From positions 248,001 through 312,000 of the forward strand of contig JAJNNY010000040.1 in assembly GCA_022453515.1 (NCBI GenBank): DNA of 64,000 nucleotides, in the 5' to 3' direction. A program made the position numbers and the translations under genes. This stretch comes from Astrocystis sublimbata (lineage: Eukaryota; Ascomycota; Sordariomycetes; Xylariales; Xylariaceae). The notes below the pieces were generated by a model, which saw only the letters and a program-made list of their open reading frames with translations, had not been told where the DNA came from and did no database searches. Numbering within the stretch: the stretch's first letter is position 1; each line of letters begins with the position of its first letter. Below are positions 1 through 10,366 of this stretch, in pieces.

Positions 1-105
1 CTGCTTAAAGCAAAAGCATTGTTGCTTCGATAAGCGACGTCTAAGTCTATAGAGTCATCTGTTGATGAATTCCTTGTCTAAAAAACCAACGTTACACTGT
101 TCCAT

Positions 106-1552
106 TCAGTGTGCCGCAAGTATGCGACGGTCGATTCTCAATCTCGCAGCGCTGAGTACAACTCCTCCTGCAAGGAGTGTGGCGCCGGTCCATAAGCCCA
201 GACCTAGATATCCCCCACGAAGAAGAATTTGCCCGCTTATGGGAGTTCCGACTAGGGCACTGATGTAGGTAAATCGTCAGCATTTTCACACATTTCAGGT
301 ACTTATAAAGCTTGACGTACGTGATGGAAACCGAACCGATCAACAGCCCGGCTGCTGTCCCCTGATGTTCCCGCTTCGCAATCTTGCCTGCGCAAGCACT
401 TTGCAGGCTGATGACTGCACCGGAGGTGAAACCATACGCGATGGACCAGACGACCATGCCCGGAAGGTTGTAAGCTGCCGTCCAGGTAAAACCAATCACG
501 CCTGAGATCAAAACACAGACGGCGCAGATGTTGAAGTGCCCGTACGTATCGGCCAAGTGGCCTGGTATGACCCGTCCGAAGAAAGACGCCGCGTTGATAG
601 CAGAGATGAGATAAAATGCTGTGGACGATGACACCCCATGGTCAACGGCGTAAGTAGAGATATAGAAAAATGGTGTGAATAAGCCCAGATAGGTGAGCGC
701 GAATCCCAGGCACAGTAACACAAAGGTGAAATTCCTGAGAAGTAAGCAAGCTGGGTATTTCGGCGTAGGCTCTTCACTTGGAGTTGGAGCGGGATTGTTG
801 TTGTTGTTGTTGTTGTTGTCGGGCACGGAAGTCTCTCCATCCGATGTCTTCTCTGGATCTACCGGTTGAGGCGGCGCTTTCGGGGCGTCCCTGACGGTCA
901 GGCAAGCGACTGCGAGAAGGGGAATCATGAAGAAGCCAACAGCCCTCTGGGTCCATCCAAAGCTCACGCCGTCCGAATAGAGCAGCTGCTCCAGGAAGAT
1001 CGGCCAGATGATTCCTCCGATAGAGGAGCCACCTACGGCAATTCCAAGCGCAAGCCCGCGACGATGAGGCATTCGACGCAGAACTACTGCGACAGAAGGT
1101 GTGAACAGTAGCGACATGCTTGCACCAAGCAGCACGGATTGCGACAAGAAAAGCTGGTAGTACTGGGTGGCGAGCGAAGATAGGAAGATGGCTATCAACA
1201 TGCCAAAGCTCCCAGTTACAAACATTTTCTGCTACATATCAGCAAAGATGTACAACCTTATGGTCATAGGTTTTGAATGACTGTTACTTACCGTAGGGCC
1301 AACTTTATCAACCAGTATGCCACACACAGGCGATCCGATATAAAGAAAGAAGATAGCTACAGAACCAATCCATGATATGTCGGAGTCGGTATACTGCTTG
1401 AGAAGTCCAGTGGCGTAGTACTGCTGGTAAACACCGAAAGCGTTGAGTATTCCAACGTTACAGAACAAGGCAAGCGAAGCACCTGTTACGGCCAACCAGG
1501 AATGAACCGCGTTGTAGTTGGGTGGCGGTGGTGGTGCTAAAGGGCCTGTCAT
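106..1552 (-). CDS. MFS monocarboxylate-transporter-like permease
   Basis: Predicted plasma-membrane permease of the monocarboxylate porter type in the major facilitator superfamily. Three exons (1552-1292, 1228-321, 259-106) separated by GT-AG introns of 63 and 61 bp give 440 residues, the normal length for fungal members. The N-terminus is short and proline-rich, followed by TM1 with the 'N-A-F-G-V-Y-Q' signature usual in this family. A long hydrophilic central loop between TM6 and TM7 carries a run of eight asparagines near residue 225, encoded by a GTT/AAC microsatellite. The C-terminal half ends in two further membrane segments. It is divergent from the Zn2Cys6 gene at 1937 with a 384-bp shared upstream region, so co-regulation with the neighbouring metabolite locus is plausible. 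The substrate cannot be read from the sequence. Confidence 0.88.
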
Positions 1553-1936
1553 GGCGACGGGGATGGTCGTATAGTTGGTGAAATGTTGGTGCTGGCAATA
1601 AAATTGACAAGGATCAAGCCGTCATCGAGACTTTCTTTGATATTTCTCCCAATCCCGAGACATCTACCGTGTGTGAATTAGATTCTGTATAATAAGAAAA
1701 TATTAGATACTCAACAGCATTTATAAGTTGTTCTTTAAAGAATAAGATGCTTAGTGCTGAATCTCTTGGCAGGGGTAGTCCATGGAGGTCCACGGACACT
1801 TCGGCCGCAAAATGGTTAAAAGCGGGCCAGGCTGACCATTGCGAAAAACTATATCCCATGGACTCTCCGCGGACCTCGAGTCAACCCCTTTACTCCATGG
1901 TGACATAATCGCAGAATCCACCCACCCTCCGAGGCG
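1553..1936. promoter_or_regulatory. Divergent promoter between transporter and Zn2Cys6 regulator
   Basis: This 384-bp gap separates two divergently transcribed genes. It contains two palindromes built from CGG triplets, TCGGCCGC at 1801-1808 and TCCGCGGA at 1866-1873. Paired CGG triplets are the usual target class of Zn2Cys6 regulators, so autoregulation or regulation of the transporter by the adjacent factor is possible. No TATA box is assigned with confidence. Confidence 0.3.
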
Positions 1937-4209
1937 ATGAAACGCAAAGCAACAGAACAGCCGTCGGGTCAGCCCCGGCAACTCGCAGTCTCCTGCACCA
2001 ACTGCCGTATTAAAAAGCTCAAATGCGACCGCGGACAGCCATGCGCCTCATGTGCGGTCCGTGGCATACCTTGTACGGGGCAACCTAGCGCTGCTGGCGC
2101 AACGCCTAACCCAAGTTTAGGTACAAATGTGAGCCATCGTCACCATGTTGATGTCGCCATCCTGTCCAGACTAGACAACATAGAGAAAGCTCTTTTTTCC
2201 GGGACGGCACGTCAGACTACTCTACCATCTACGCTAGTTACGGCCGCAAGCACACCGTCGCAGTCTAATCAGGACACCGAACTGCAACAGACCGCAAGGT
2301 TCCTCGATTCCACTTACACCAACGATGCTCATAGTGTAAGTTGAAAAAGTAACATTTATAGCCCGCACGTCGAACGCCTACTAATATGAAGAGTTTAGAT
2401 TGCTAAACGCGCTGAGCAACTTCACATCCATGTCGCTGCGGCCTCGTCACACCCTAGCCTATCGGCCGGCGTGGAGAAGCGCGAGCTGATCGGATCTGCT
2501 CTTCTCATGACTCACGCTGAGGCTTTGCTGTTTCTTCGCGATTTCGTGGAGAACCCATTCCACATGCTGCCTATCATATATGAACCATCTGCACGCTCTT
2601 TGATAGACACGCTCTATGCCGACCTTGACGAAGGGAGGCCAGGTGACCCAACTGCTGCCGCTTTGATTTTGAGTATCGCGTCCACAAGTGCCTCGTTCTT
2701 CGCCCAAAACCTCAAGCCAAACGATGTCTTTTCTTCCACCGACGAAGCAGCTCAGGCCTCAGTAGCATGGAGACAGACGGCCCTCATCCTACTCGAAGAC
2801 ACACATTCGAGCCCGAAGACTTTCGCGGAGTGCCAAGCAAGGACAATAATAGCTTATGCCGTCTACAACTCGGAAGGTTGCTCCGCCCGGTTCAGGTTCC
2901 TCCATAGCTGCTCGGTCGCTGTCGCTCGTGACATGTCTCTGCATCTGATCGACAGCAGCAACAACGCAGGGAACAACACTGCCGACTTGCCTACTAAGGA
3001 GATAAAACGAAGACTCTGGTGGCATCTGGCATCAACAGACTGGCTTCTTGGGCTGATAGGCGGGCCGCTAGATGGCACTTGTGAGTACCGCCTCTCCTCT
3101 CCTTCCTACGTTAAGGCTTCGATCTGATGCCGGCCTATTAGACAGCATCCAGCCCCGACACTGCAACGTCAGGCTTCCCCGAAACCTGAACGACAACGAT
3201 CTTGCTCAGTGCGATGATAACCTGACGTACCCCTTAAACTTCCCGACTCAGATGTCATGTTTCCTTCAGCGGATCCGGCTCAGCGAGATCATCAGGGCGT
3301 CGATCGATGCGCGCGCGCCAGGCCCCCCTGATGTGGAAGTCACAGACTTCAACACTGTCACTCGCCTGGACCGGCTTTTTCAGACGGCACTCTCTGACCT
3401 CCCCCCTTTCTTGCAAATAGGAGCCCCAATACCCCCAGGAGCACCCATGTATCTTGCCCAGCAGCGCGACTTGATCCTGCTCTGCTTTCACATCCGGCGA
3501 GCGAGGCTACATCGGCCATTCCTGATTCACGACACAAAGGAGCCCTGTTACGAGCCCTCGCGTCGTCAATGCATTGTCTTAGCCCGTACCGTACTATCCA
3601 TTGCCACCGGATTGCTCGAGGACTCGGCCCCCGATGACGAGGGTCGGCTTTTCTGCCACACATCGGCATACGGAGCTGGGTTGGTGATTAGCGGCATATT
3701 TCTTGCCTGCACCATACTGGCCTTGAGTACAGGCCTGGCGTCAAACACTGCGGCCCCCAACAACGCACCAGAGCAACGGGCCAACGACACCAATGATGAG
3801 ATAGTGGCGGAAGTCATAGCGGCTTGCCGCACACTCATGAAAGCCGGGAAACAATCGACATTTGCTGCAAACCTTGTTCACAATCTGGTGAGTTAATTTT
3901 CTGTTCACACGAGCTTCTTTCTACCTTTGAGTCGCCATTGCTGAATGACATAACCAGATGAATGTATTGAGACAATACCGTGTCAAAGATGTCGATGATC
4001 TCGTCGCGTCTACTGCCAGCGCGGACACTGCGGTCGAGAATCAGACGAATAACAATGATAGCGGGTTTCAGTCGGGCTCAGGTGCAGAAGCACCCGATCT
4101 GACAGACAATTTAGACTTGTGGAACGAGTTCTTTACCTTCATGCCGGAGATGGAGGGGTGTGATCAACTTTTCGCAGGCATAGACTCCTTCTGCGGATCA
4201 ACTTGGTAG
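1937..4209 (+). CDS. Zn2Cys6 transcription factor next to TAS1-like remnant (TAS2-like position)
   Basis: Nuclear DNA-binding regulator. Four exons (1937-2335, 2399-3080, 3142-3887, 3958-4209) join in frame to 692 residues, with introns of 61-70 bp. The binuclear zinc cluster lies at residues 20-46 with perfect spacing (Cys at 20, 23, 30, 36, 39, 46), followed by a basic/linker region and a fungal-specific middle homology domain. A 'GT-Y-S-I-x-P-R' segment that typifies that domain is formed across the second intron. In Pyricularia oryzae the tenuazonic acid synthetase gene TAS1 is flanked by a Zn2Cys6 regulator gene, TAS2. Its position next to a TAS1-like remnant suggests the same pathway-specific role here. 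That link is by synteny, not by sequence comparison, so no symbol is assigned. No stop codons or RIP signature are visible. Confidence 0.85.
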
Positions 4210-4419
4210 TTGTTGGTAGCATTGTTGTTCACCATCACATATTATAAACCATGTAATTATATCCCGCATGCCATCTAGAGCCTCTGCATGTGCCTGCTAC
4301 GGTACCAAAGAGTATCGTGTAAGCTGATGAACAACCTTCACTTCATTCCTATGGACCAACCGAGACAACGTAGGTAGCTCCTTTATCGATACCCTGCTGT
4401 CGTAAACTGACTTCTTCAG
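4210..4419. other. Breakpoint region before the truncated NRPS-PKS gene
   Basis: Only about 210 bp separate the regulator's stop codon from the first recognisable adenylation-domain codons. There is no room for the condensation domain and the first adenylation motifs, so the 5' part of the synthetase is absent. The stretch just before 4420 ends like an intron acceptor (pyrimidine tract then CAG). I see no transposon end or target-site duplication marking how the deletion happened. Confidence 0.5.
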
Positions 4420-6924
4420 TGTTATCGTCACAGTTGAACCCATCCCCGAGTCTCAAAACACCATTAAAGACACACCAGATCCATCATTGATAGGACGAGT
4501 ATTACCTAACTCATCAATTCTCATATGCTCTGATGACAGCACTGACCCTCTTCCCGAGGGTGAGGTCGGCGAAATATGTATCGCAGGGCCCCAGGTATCT
4601 CGGGGGTATAAGGGGCAAGAAGAGTTAACAGCATCCAAGTTCCACCAGATCACCGTTTCCGGACGTCCCACTCGATTATATCGAACAGGCGACCGGGGAC
4701 ACCTCAGAGCTGACGGAAAGCTCTGTATAGGAGGACGCATGAACAACCGCGAGTTGAAAGTCAGAGGGTATCGCGTTGAACTCCATGAAGTTGAGCAAAG
4801 CATCCAAAGTCAAAACCAGGAGGTCACCATGACTTCTGTACAGCTGGTTGATGACTCTCTCGTCACTGTCGTTGTTCCAGCATCGGTCGACTACGATACT
4901 ATACGACAGAGGTTGCTGATAGATATGCCGTCATACTCGGTGCCGTCTCAAATACTTGCACTGCATCGGTTGCCCCTCAATTCGAACGGAAAGGTCGATC
5001 ACCACCAAGCTGCAAATTTGGCGCGCGACCTCATAACAACCAAGGGCCCAAAGAGAAATTCTTCGAAGTCAGAAGTTACACAGGTATCAAAAGCTACTGC
5101 TTCACCTGCTTTATCCCCTGATGAGGTCATCAATTGTCTGCAAGTCGACATCCACTCGCTATGGACCCAGGTCGTCGGCTCATCGCGGCACTTGGGGGAG
5201 AACGAGACATTCTTCGACGCAGGAGGCCATAGCCTGTCTCTGATCAAGCTGCATATACTGATCTCTGAACGCTTTCCGGCAGCTAAGTTGAGCCTGCTAG
5301 ATATTTTCGGCGCACCCACCATTCGGAAGCAAGCTCAAAAAGTACTACCATTCCTCGAACCCAAGTATGCATCATCGTCCGACCGCAGCCCTTCCCCGGT
5401 CGCTATAGCATCGCCGGCACTCGAATCATCGACACCTGCAACATCAGTCAGTAGCGACGCGAATAATGGGAGATTTGCCATCGTGGGAATGTCCTGTTGT
5501 TTCCCTGGCGGCAACTCCCTTGGCGAGTTCTGGGACATCCTCATAAACCGGCGTGATGGTGTGACGACGTCAGAGCAACCGACAAGTTTTCCGTATGAGC
5601 TTGGAGCAGATAGTGTATTTGTTCCTCGTCACGGGACAATCAACTGGCAAAGCGACTTCAAACCCGAGACGTGGGCGATGACTGATGCCGAAGCCGATGC
5701 TTTGGATCCTCAGGTAAGAGAGTTTCCCATTCTTCACGCACATTCATTAGCTCTAGATCAATCTAGCTAACTATCGTGGTGCCGCAGAAACGTGTCTTCT
5801 TAGATGTCGCCTCGAAAGCCATTCAAGATGCTGGTCTCACGCTGTCGCGGGATGCGGGGAACAACCTCGGCGTGTTCGTCGGTGCCGCGGACAACACATA
5901 TAACAACTGCAAGTTGCGCAGTTGTGGAGGTGTCAGTGCGCCGCAGACTTTTGAGTCACATTACCAGTCACTCCTCGACCCGCCTGTCGCCACTCTGACT
6001 GCATATAAGTTGAATCTGACTGGACCGAATGTGACCTTGAACACGGCTTGCTCGTCGTCACTTACTGCGCTGAGTCTCGCTCTGAACTCCATTAGCGCGG
6101 GCACCTGTGACATCGCCTTGGTTGGCGGCGTGTCGATTGCCTATCCCCAGAAAGGTAAGTGAATAAGTTCTATAGTTCTTTTCATACGACCATCAACAAC
6201 TTTGAGCCCTGGCTGACTTAGCTGCTGTAAAATAGGGGGCTACGTTGCTACGCAAGGCCAAGTGTTTTCGCCTAGCGGATGCTGCCATCCCTTCGACTCC
6301 CGCGCTGATGGCTCTATACCCGCCGACGCCGCAGTAGGAATCGTAGTAAAACGACTTGATGATGCCATCTGCGACAGGAATACTGTCTATGCCATCATCG
6401 AAGGCCACGCAATAGGATCTGACGGCATGGTCGAGAAGGCCGGCTTCGCGGTCCCATCCGCCACGGGCCAAAGCCGGACCGTCGCACACGCCATCCGCAA
6501 CAGCGGTACCGACCGAAGCTTGATCCGCTACGTAGAGACGCACGGATCGGGAACCTCGTGGGGAGACGCATTGGAGATCCAAGGGTTACGCAAGGCAATG
6601 GACAGTCTCGGTCAAAGTAGTTCTTGGGCGCTCCACGTCGGGTCGAACAAAGGCAACTTTGGAAACGCCGAGGCGACGTCTGGTTTGCTGAGCTTGGTGA
6701 AAGCTTCTTTAGGACTTTCTAAGTCTGTGATTCCTCCATTGCGAGAGCTCGAGGAGCCAAGCCTGCTTTGCGGCTTTGATGGTCAGGTCAAGCCGCTTAC
6801 GGAGCCTTTGCGTTTGGAGTCGGGAGATAGGGTGGGTGTAACCAGCCTTGGCTTCGGGGGCTCCAATGCCCATGTGGTCCTGGCTTCAACGGAGACTTAT
6901 GAGTTGGCAAGTCGTGTTGTCTAG
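4420..6924 (+). pseudogene. 5'-truncated NRPS-PKS hybrid, TAS1-like (A-PCP-KS remnant)
   Basis: Three exons (about 4420-5713, 5788-6154, 6236-6924) encode, in order, the C-terminal part of an adenylation domain, a peptidyl carrier domain and a complete terminal ketosynthase, then stop. The A part shows the late core motifs: GEICIAGP near 4570, the YRTGD motif near 4680, GRMNNRELKVRG near 4735 and NGKVD near 4990. The carrier has the phosphopantetheine-attachment GGHSL. The ketosynthase has Cys at 6049 (TACSSS) and His at 6541 (ETHGSGT). At the second catalytic-His position it has Asn (6664, GNFGNAEA). NRPS followed by a lone terminal KS, with Cys-His-Asn, is the layout known from tenuazonic acid synthetase TAS1. 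The condensation domain and most of the A domain are missing and no in-frame start precedes the conserved sequence, so it cannot make the product as it stands. The remaining exons carry no stops. Confidence 0.85.
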
Positions 6925-7377
6925 TATAAGTTCTTGCGACTGGTTGTTTCCGGCATTTATCAGTTACGGCAATTGGCTACCTAGGAACCTAGGTAGCTAG
7001 GGTATCAATAACATTATGTACATCCCTTAAGGCGCTGGACTCAAACAGTGAATACATGCATCAAAATGCTTGAACAAAGACACTTGGGAGGATATCATTC
7101 ACTAGGTACGTAACATCACATGTAAGGGAAGGCATCCCTTGGTGACACAGCACTTACAGGCCGTGCACGTATATATATCCATTCTCGGCCGGGGGTTGCA
7201 ATTCCTGAACTTTCTTCTCATATTTGAACTTTCGATGGGTTATTGTTCGCATGCGGTCAAGATCAAGTGTCGGCGAATGGTTTTCCACGACTATTCTGCT
7301 ACCTTCAGAAACACCCAATATCCTCCATCTTGAGTTGTCCTGCCGCCACTTGTTCGTCTGGAACACTCACTACGAAG
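6925..7377. other. Intergenic, no gene seen
   Basis: Stretch between the KS remnant and the caspase-like gene. It holds short CCTAGGTA-type palindromic repeats near 6980-7000 and no supportable coding sequence. Confidence 0.5.
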
Positions 7378-8189
7378 ATGGATCGTTCTTCATCCGACAT
7401 CGAACTCCCGCTGTCCTCCGCATCAGGTACGAATAGCAAGAGTATACCACGAACGCATGATACATCTTTGGCATCTTCTCACATCACGTTTTTGGACTGG
7501 GCCGGTCAGATGAACAATGCTGTTACAGCCACAAGCGCCAAGAATTACAAGTCCTATTCCGAGATCAAGGTGCTTATGATCTGTTGGGAGGAGGAATACG
7601 ACGGGGCATTGGCATGCGAGTTTCGGCAACTGAGCTCTGTTTTCGAAACGGTCTATCAGTGCTCCGTGATTCCATATCACCTGCCCTTAACTGACCCAGA
7701 TTTTGCCTTGATGAAAATCATTTTTGATTTAATAGAAGAACACGGGAAGCCCGAAAACCTCCTGATTGTTTATTATGTTGGCTTTGCAACGCCCGACTCA
7801 TATGGAACGCGACTTCCTGTTTGGGAACCCAGGTTCGTCTACCCGCCCCCCTTCACCAGTGTCTGCGTATCCTGACTCATAATAATTTTCAGGTCCAATC
7901 CGGGGCAAAAGGAAGAGGTCAATACTAACATTTTTCATCATCTCCTAGCTCGTGCCTGTGACGATTCACCGGATGTGGTGCTCCTATACGACTGCGGCGT
8001 TGGTCTCTTGTCACCAAAACCAAACGGCAACTCGAGTGGCGGAGAGGTAGAGGCCTTGTTCGCCGGTAGTTTCGAGTCACATATACCCATATCTGGGCCT
8101 GATTCCTTTACCAAACATCTCATAACGTCATCCACAAGCCATCTTCGCACTTTTAAACAACTTCCAACCTTTAACATTCACCTACAAAT

Positions 8190-10366
8190 ATCTTACTAAT
8201 TACAACATAACATACAAATCTATAGAAGCCAATCTGCAGCTTGCAATTTAAGCGAAAAAACACGACCCTCATTTTTCCTTATACAAAATTGCTAAAATCT
8301 ATAACGTTTGCGACTGTACACTAGTACAACGTATTAACGGTTCTCAACCACGCTGTATTACAAACTAAAGATCGCGAAAACTCGATATATCTAAAAAGGA
8401 CACGATTGCTAGACGTATACTCGAGCTAGATTCGCGAGCGTTTCTACCCCGGCTTCGATACGTTAAAGAAATAGCTAATTGTTACGAACCAACAGGGCGC
8501 ACGACCTGTTGAAGAGACCTAGCGCGAGAGGGGATAACCATGACCAAGCTAGTAACGCAAGACGAGACCAGGAGACAAGCCACACGCCACGATAAGGCGC
8601 CACAAAGGTCATGTAATAGATAGGAGGATCGGAGAACGATCCAGATATCCAGGATCAGAGGATAGCTATACGATCTAGCTATTTAGGACCAAAGGATAGG
8701 AGGAATATCCTATAATCTATACCAAGATGTAAAGGAAGGAAATACTATATAGCCTTGATAGTATTCCTATATATCTAGTCTTTTCTTACTTTACTATTTA
8801 ATTTAAGTATACTAATAGTTCTTAAAATAGGAGTAACCTCTTAGTAACTTAGTAAACGATACTTTATATTGCTTAGCGATCCTTTGTTATAAGCTTAGCC
8901 CTTATTTTTAGGAATATATACCTACTAAGACCCCTACTCTACCCTGTACTCAGTGTTACGGATAGAGCAGTCGTTACACTAATATCCTCCGATACGTCCG
9001 ATACGCGACACCCGTAGGCAAGAACTGGGCCTCAAACTTCGTATAACGACGACCTGACCTCCGGACGCGTTTAAATCGTCGAATTGATTATTAGCAAGCC
9101 TTTAACGAAAATCCCGCAAGTTATCGCGTATAGTTTACGCTTATAGCTAATACAATCGCGAAGCATAGTATCATAGTTAAGGATATTTATAATTTTAACG
9201 AGTCGGGGTTTCTAATAGGTATAATTATAACCGGAATAGTCGTAATAAGCTCAGAAAGATATAGAAAACCTAGGTAGGCCTAGCAAGGAGGTAGAGAATA
9301 GGTTACAGTAGTTCAAGCCATTAATTCTCAAGGCTAGGCAGTACCGCCATATATCATCTTCGCGGGCGTATATCACCTCGCGTCTTAGTATCGCGATACT
9401 ACTCTACTATTTAACTAGGTTATTAATCTTTTAAATAACGGTTGGACTATTAACGAGATAGGCGTAAAATAGCTATAATACTTTGATTTATATATTTAGA
9501 ATTATATAAAAGGTATAAAACGCCTCTTAATCCTTAATAGTTATAAAAACTACTATTTAATAGATTTTAAGGATTATTATAAAAATAATAATATAGTTAC
9601 CTTTTATATGCCTGCTTATTTATTATATAAACTTTAGCCTTTTGATTTAGTACTTTTTAGTATATTAAAAAGCTTTTACTTATTATATATTAAGGATTTA
9701 ATACAATAGTATTAAACCTATATTATAAAGGAGGATTTCTTAGCCGGGTTTTTAAAAGCATTTATAAGTACTTTTATAAAAAAAAACATTCGATTAGGAT
9801 TTAAAACTACTGGATTTATCCCTTTAGATATAAAAAAGGTAATTTTTTTATTAGATATAAAAAAAACCAAAAAAACTCCTTTTATTAAGCTTAAACTATA
9901 CCCCCTAGCTTGGATTTCTAGAACACCTACTACCTCCCTTAAAGCCTTAGAACAGTTAATTTTTATTAAAAATAGTATCTAAAAGTATTAAGGGAGTTTA
10001 CTAATACCGATTTTAGAGTTAATTAATTTAATTACGAAAGCTATACAAGCTATAATATATAAAATCGCCCTTTTATACCGAAAAAACAAAAAACTTCGCG
10101 AGACTAACTACGTATTTAATAAATATTATAGGACAAAAAACAAGCGATTAGTACGTAGAGGAACTCTTACTATAAAGGATTCTTAAGTTTTACAGGAATT
10201 AAAAGGCGATGAGGATGTTAAATCGGTAGTCCAAGGTGAAAATAGTCGTCCTGTAAAAAGGGCTCGTGGCGGTCCGCAACGTTGTGGCATATGCGGCAAC
10301 ACCGGGCATAATGCGCGAACATGTCAAGTAGAAGTAGAAACCTCTGAAGAAGATGATTCTAATTGA
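8190..10366 (+). pseudogene. pogo transposase remnant with C-terminal zinc knuckle
   Basis: Translated across in-frame stops, the sequence follows a pogo/Tan1-type transposase. An N-terminal helix-turn-helix ('YKIAKIYNV', 8260-8320) comes first, then 'GKNWASNFV' near 9015. The catalytic region reads 'YNFNESGF' where the family has a DE-T/S motif, and 'LLILNSYKNYY' where it has 'LLILDGHESHH'. All of these changes are G-to-A or C-to-T transitions. The coding sequence is interrupted by the LTR at 8480-8978, and removal of the LTR with one CTAAT restores the phase. The last ~170 bp (10200-10366) look little mutated and encode a CCHC knuckle, C-G-I-C-G-N-T-G-H-N-A-R-T-C. No active enzyme is possible. 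The start codon is not identifiable, so 8190 is approximate. Confidence 0.8.
8480..8978. mobile_element. Solo LTR (499 bp) nested in the pogo element
   Basis: The sequence begins TGTTACGA and ends TCGTTACA (TG...CA termini), and is flanked by a perfect 5-bp duplication CTAAT (8475-8479 and 8979-8983). It interrupts the transposase frame, which becomes continuous when it is removed. No internal retroelement genes or second LTR are present, so this is a solo LTR left by recombination. Its orientation cannot be told. Confidence 0.87.

Noticed and set aside
92..1225. Continuous minus-strand frame of 377 codons with a C-terminus unlike the MFS family
   Set aside because: The last ~60 codons are intron and out-of-frame sequence. 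Splicing at 320-260 gives a proper final membrane region.
4268..4318. Short ATG-led stretch with a weak adenylation-motif likeness before the NRPS remnant
   Set aside because: Too short and degenerate to support as an exon. The likeness rests on a few residues.
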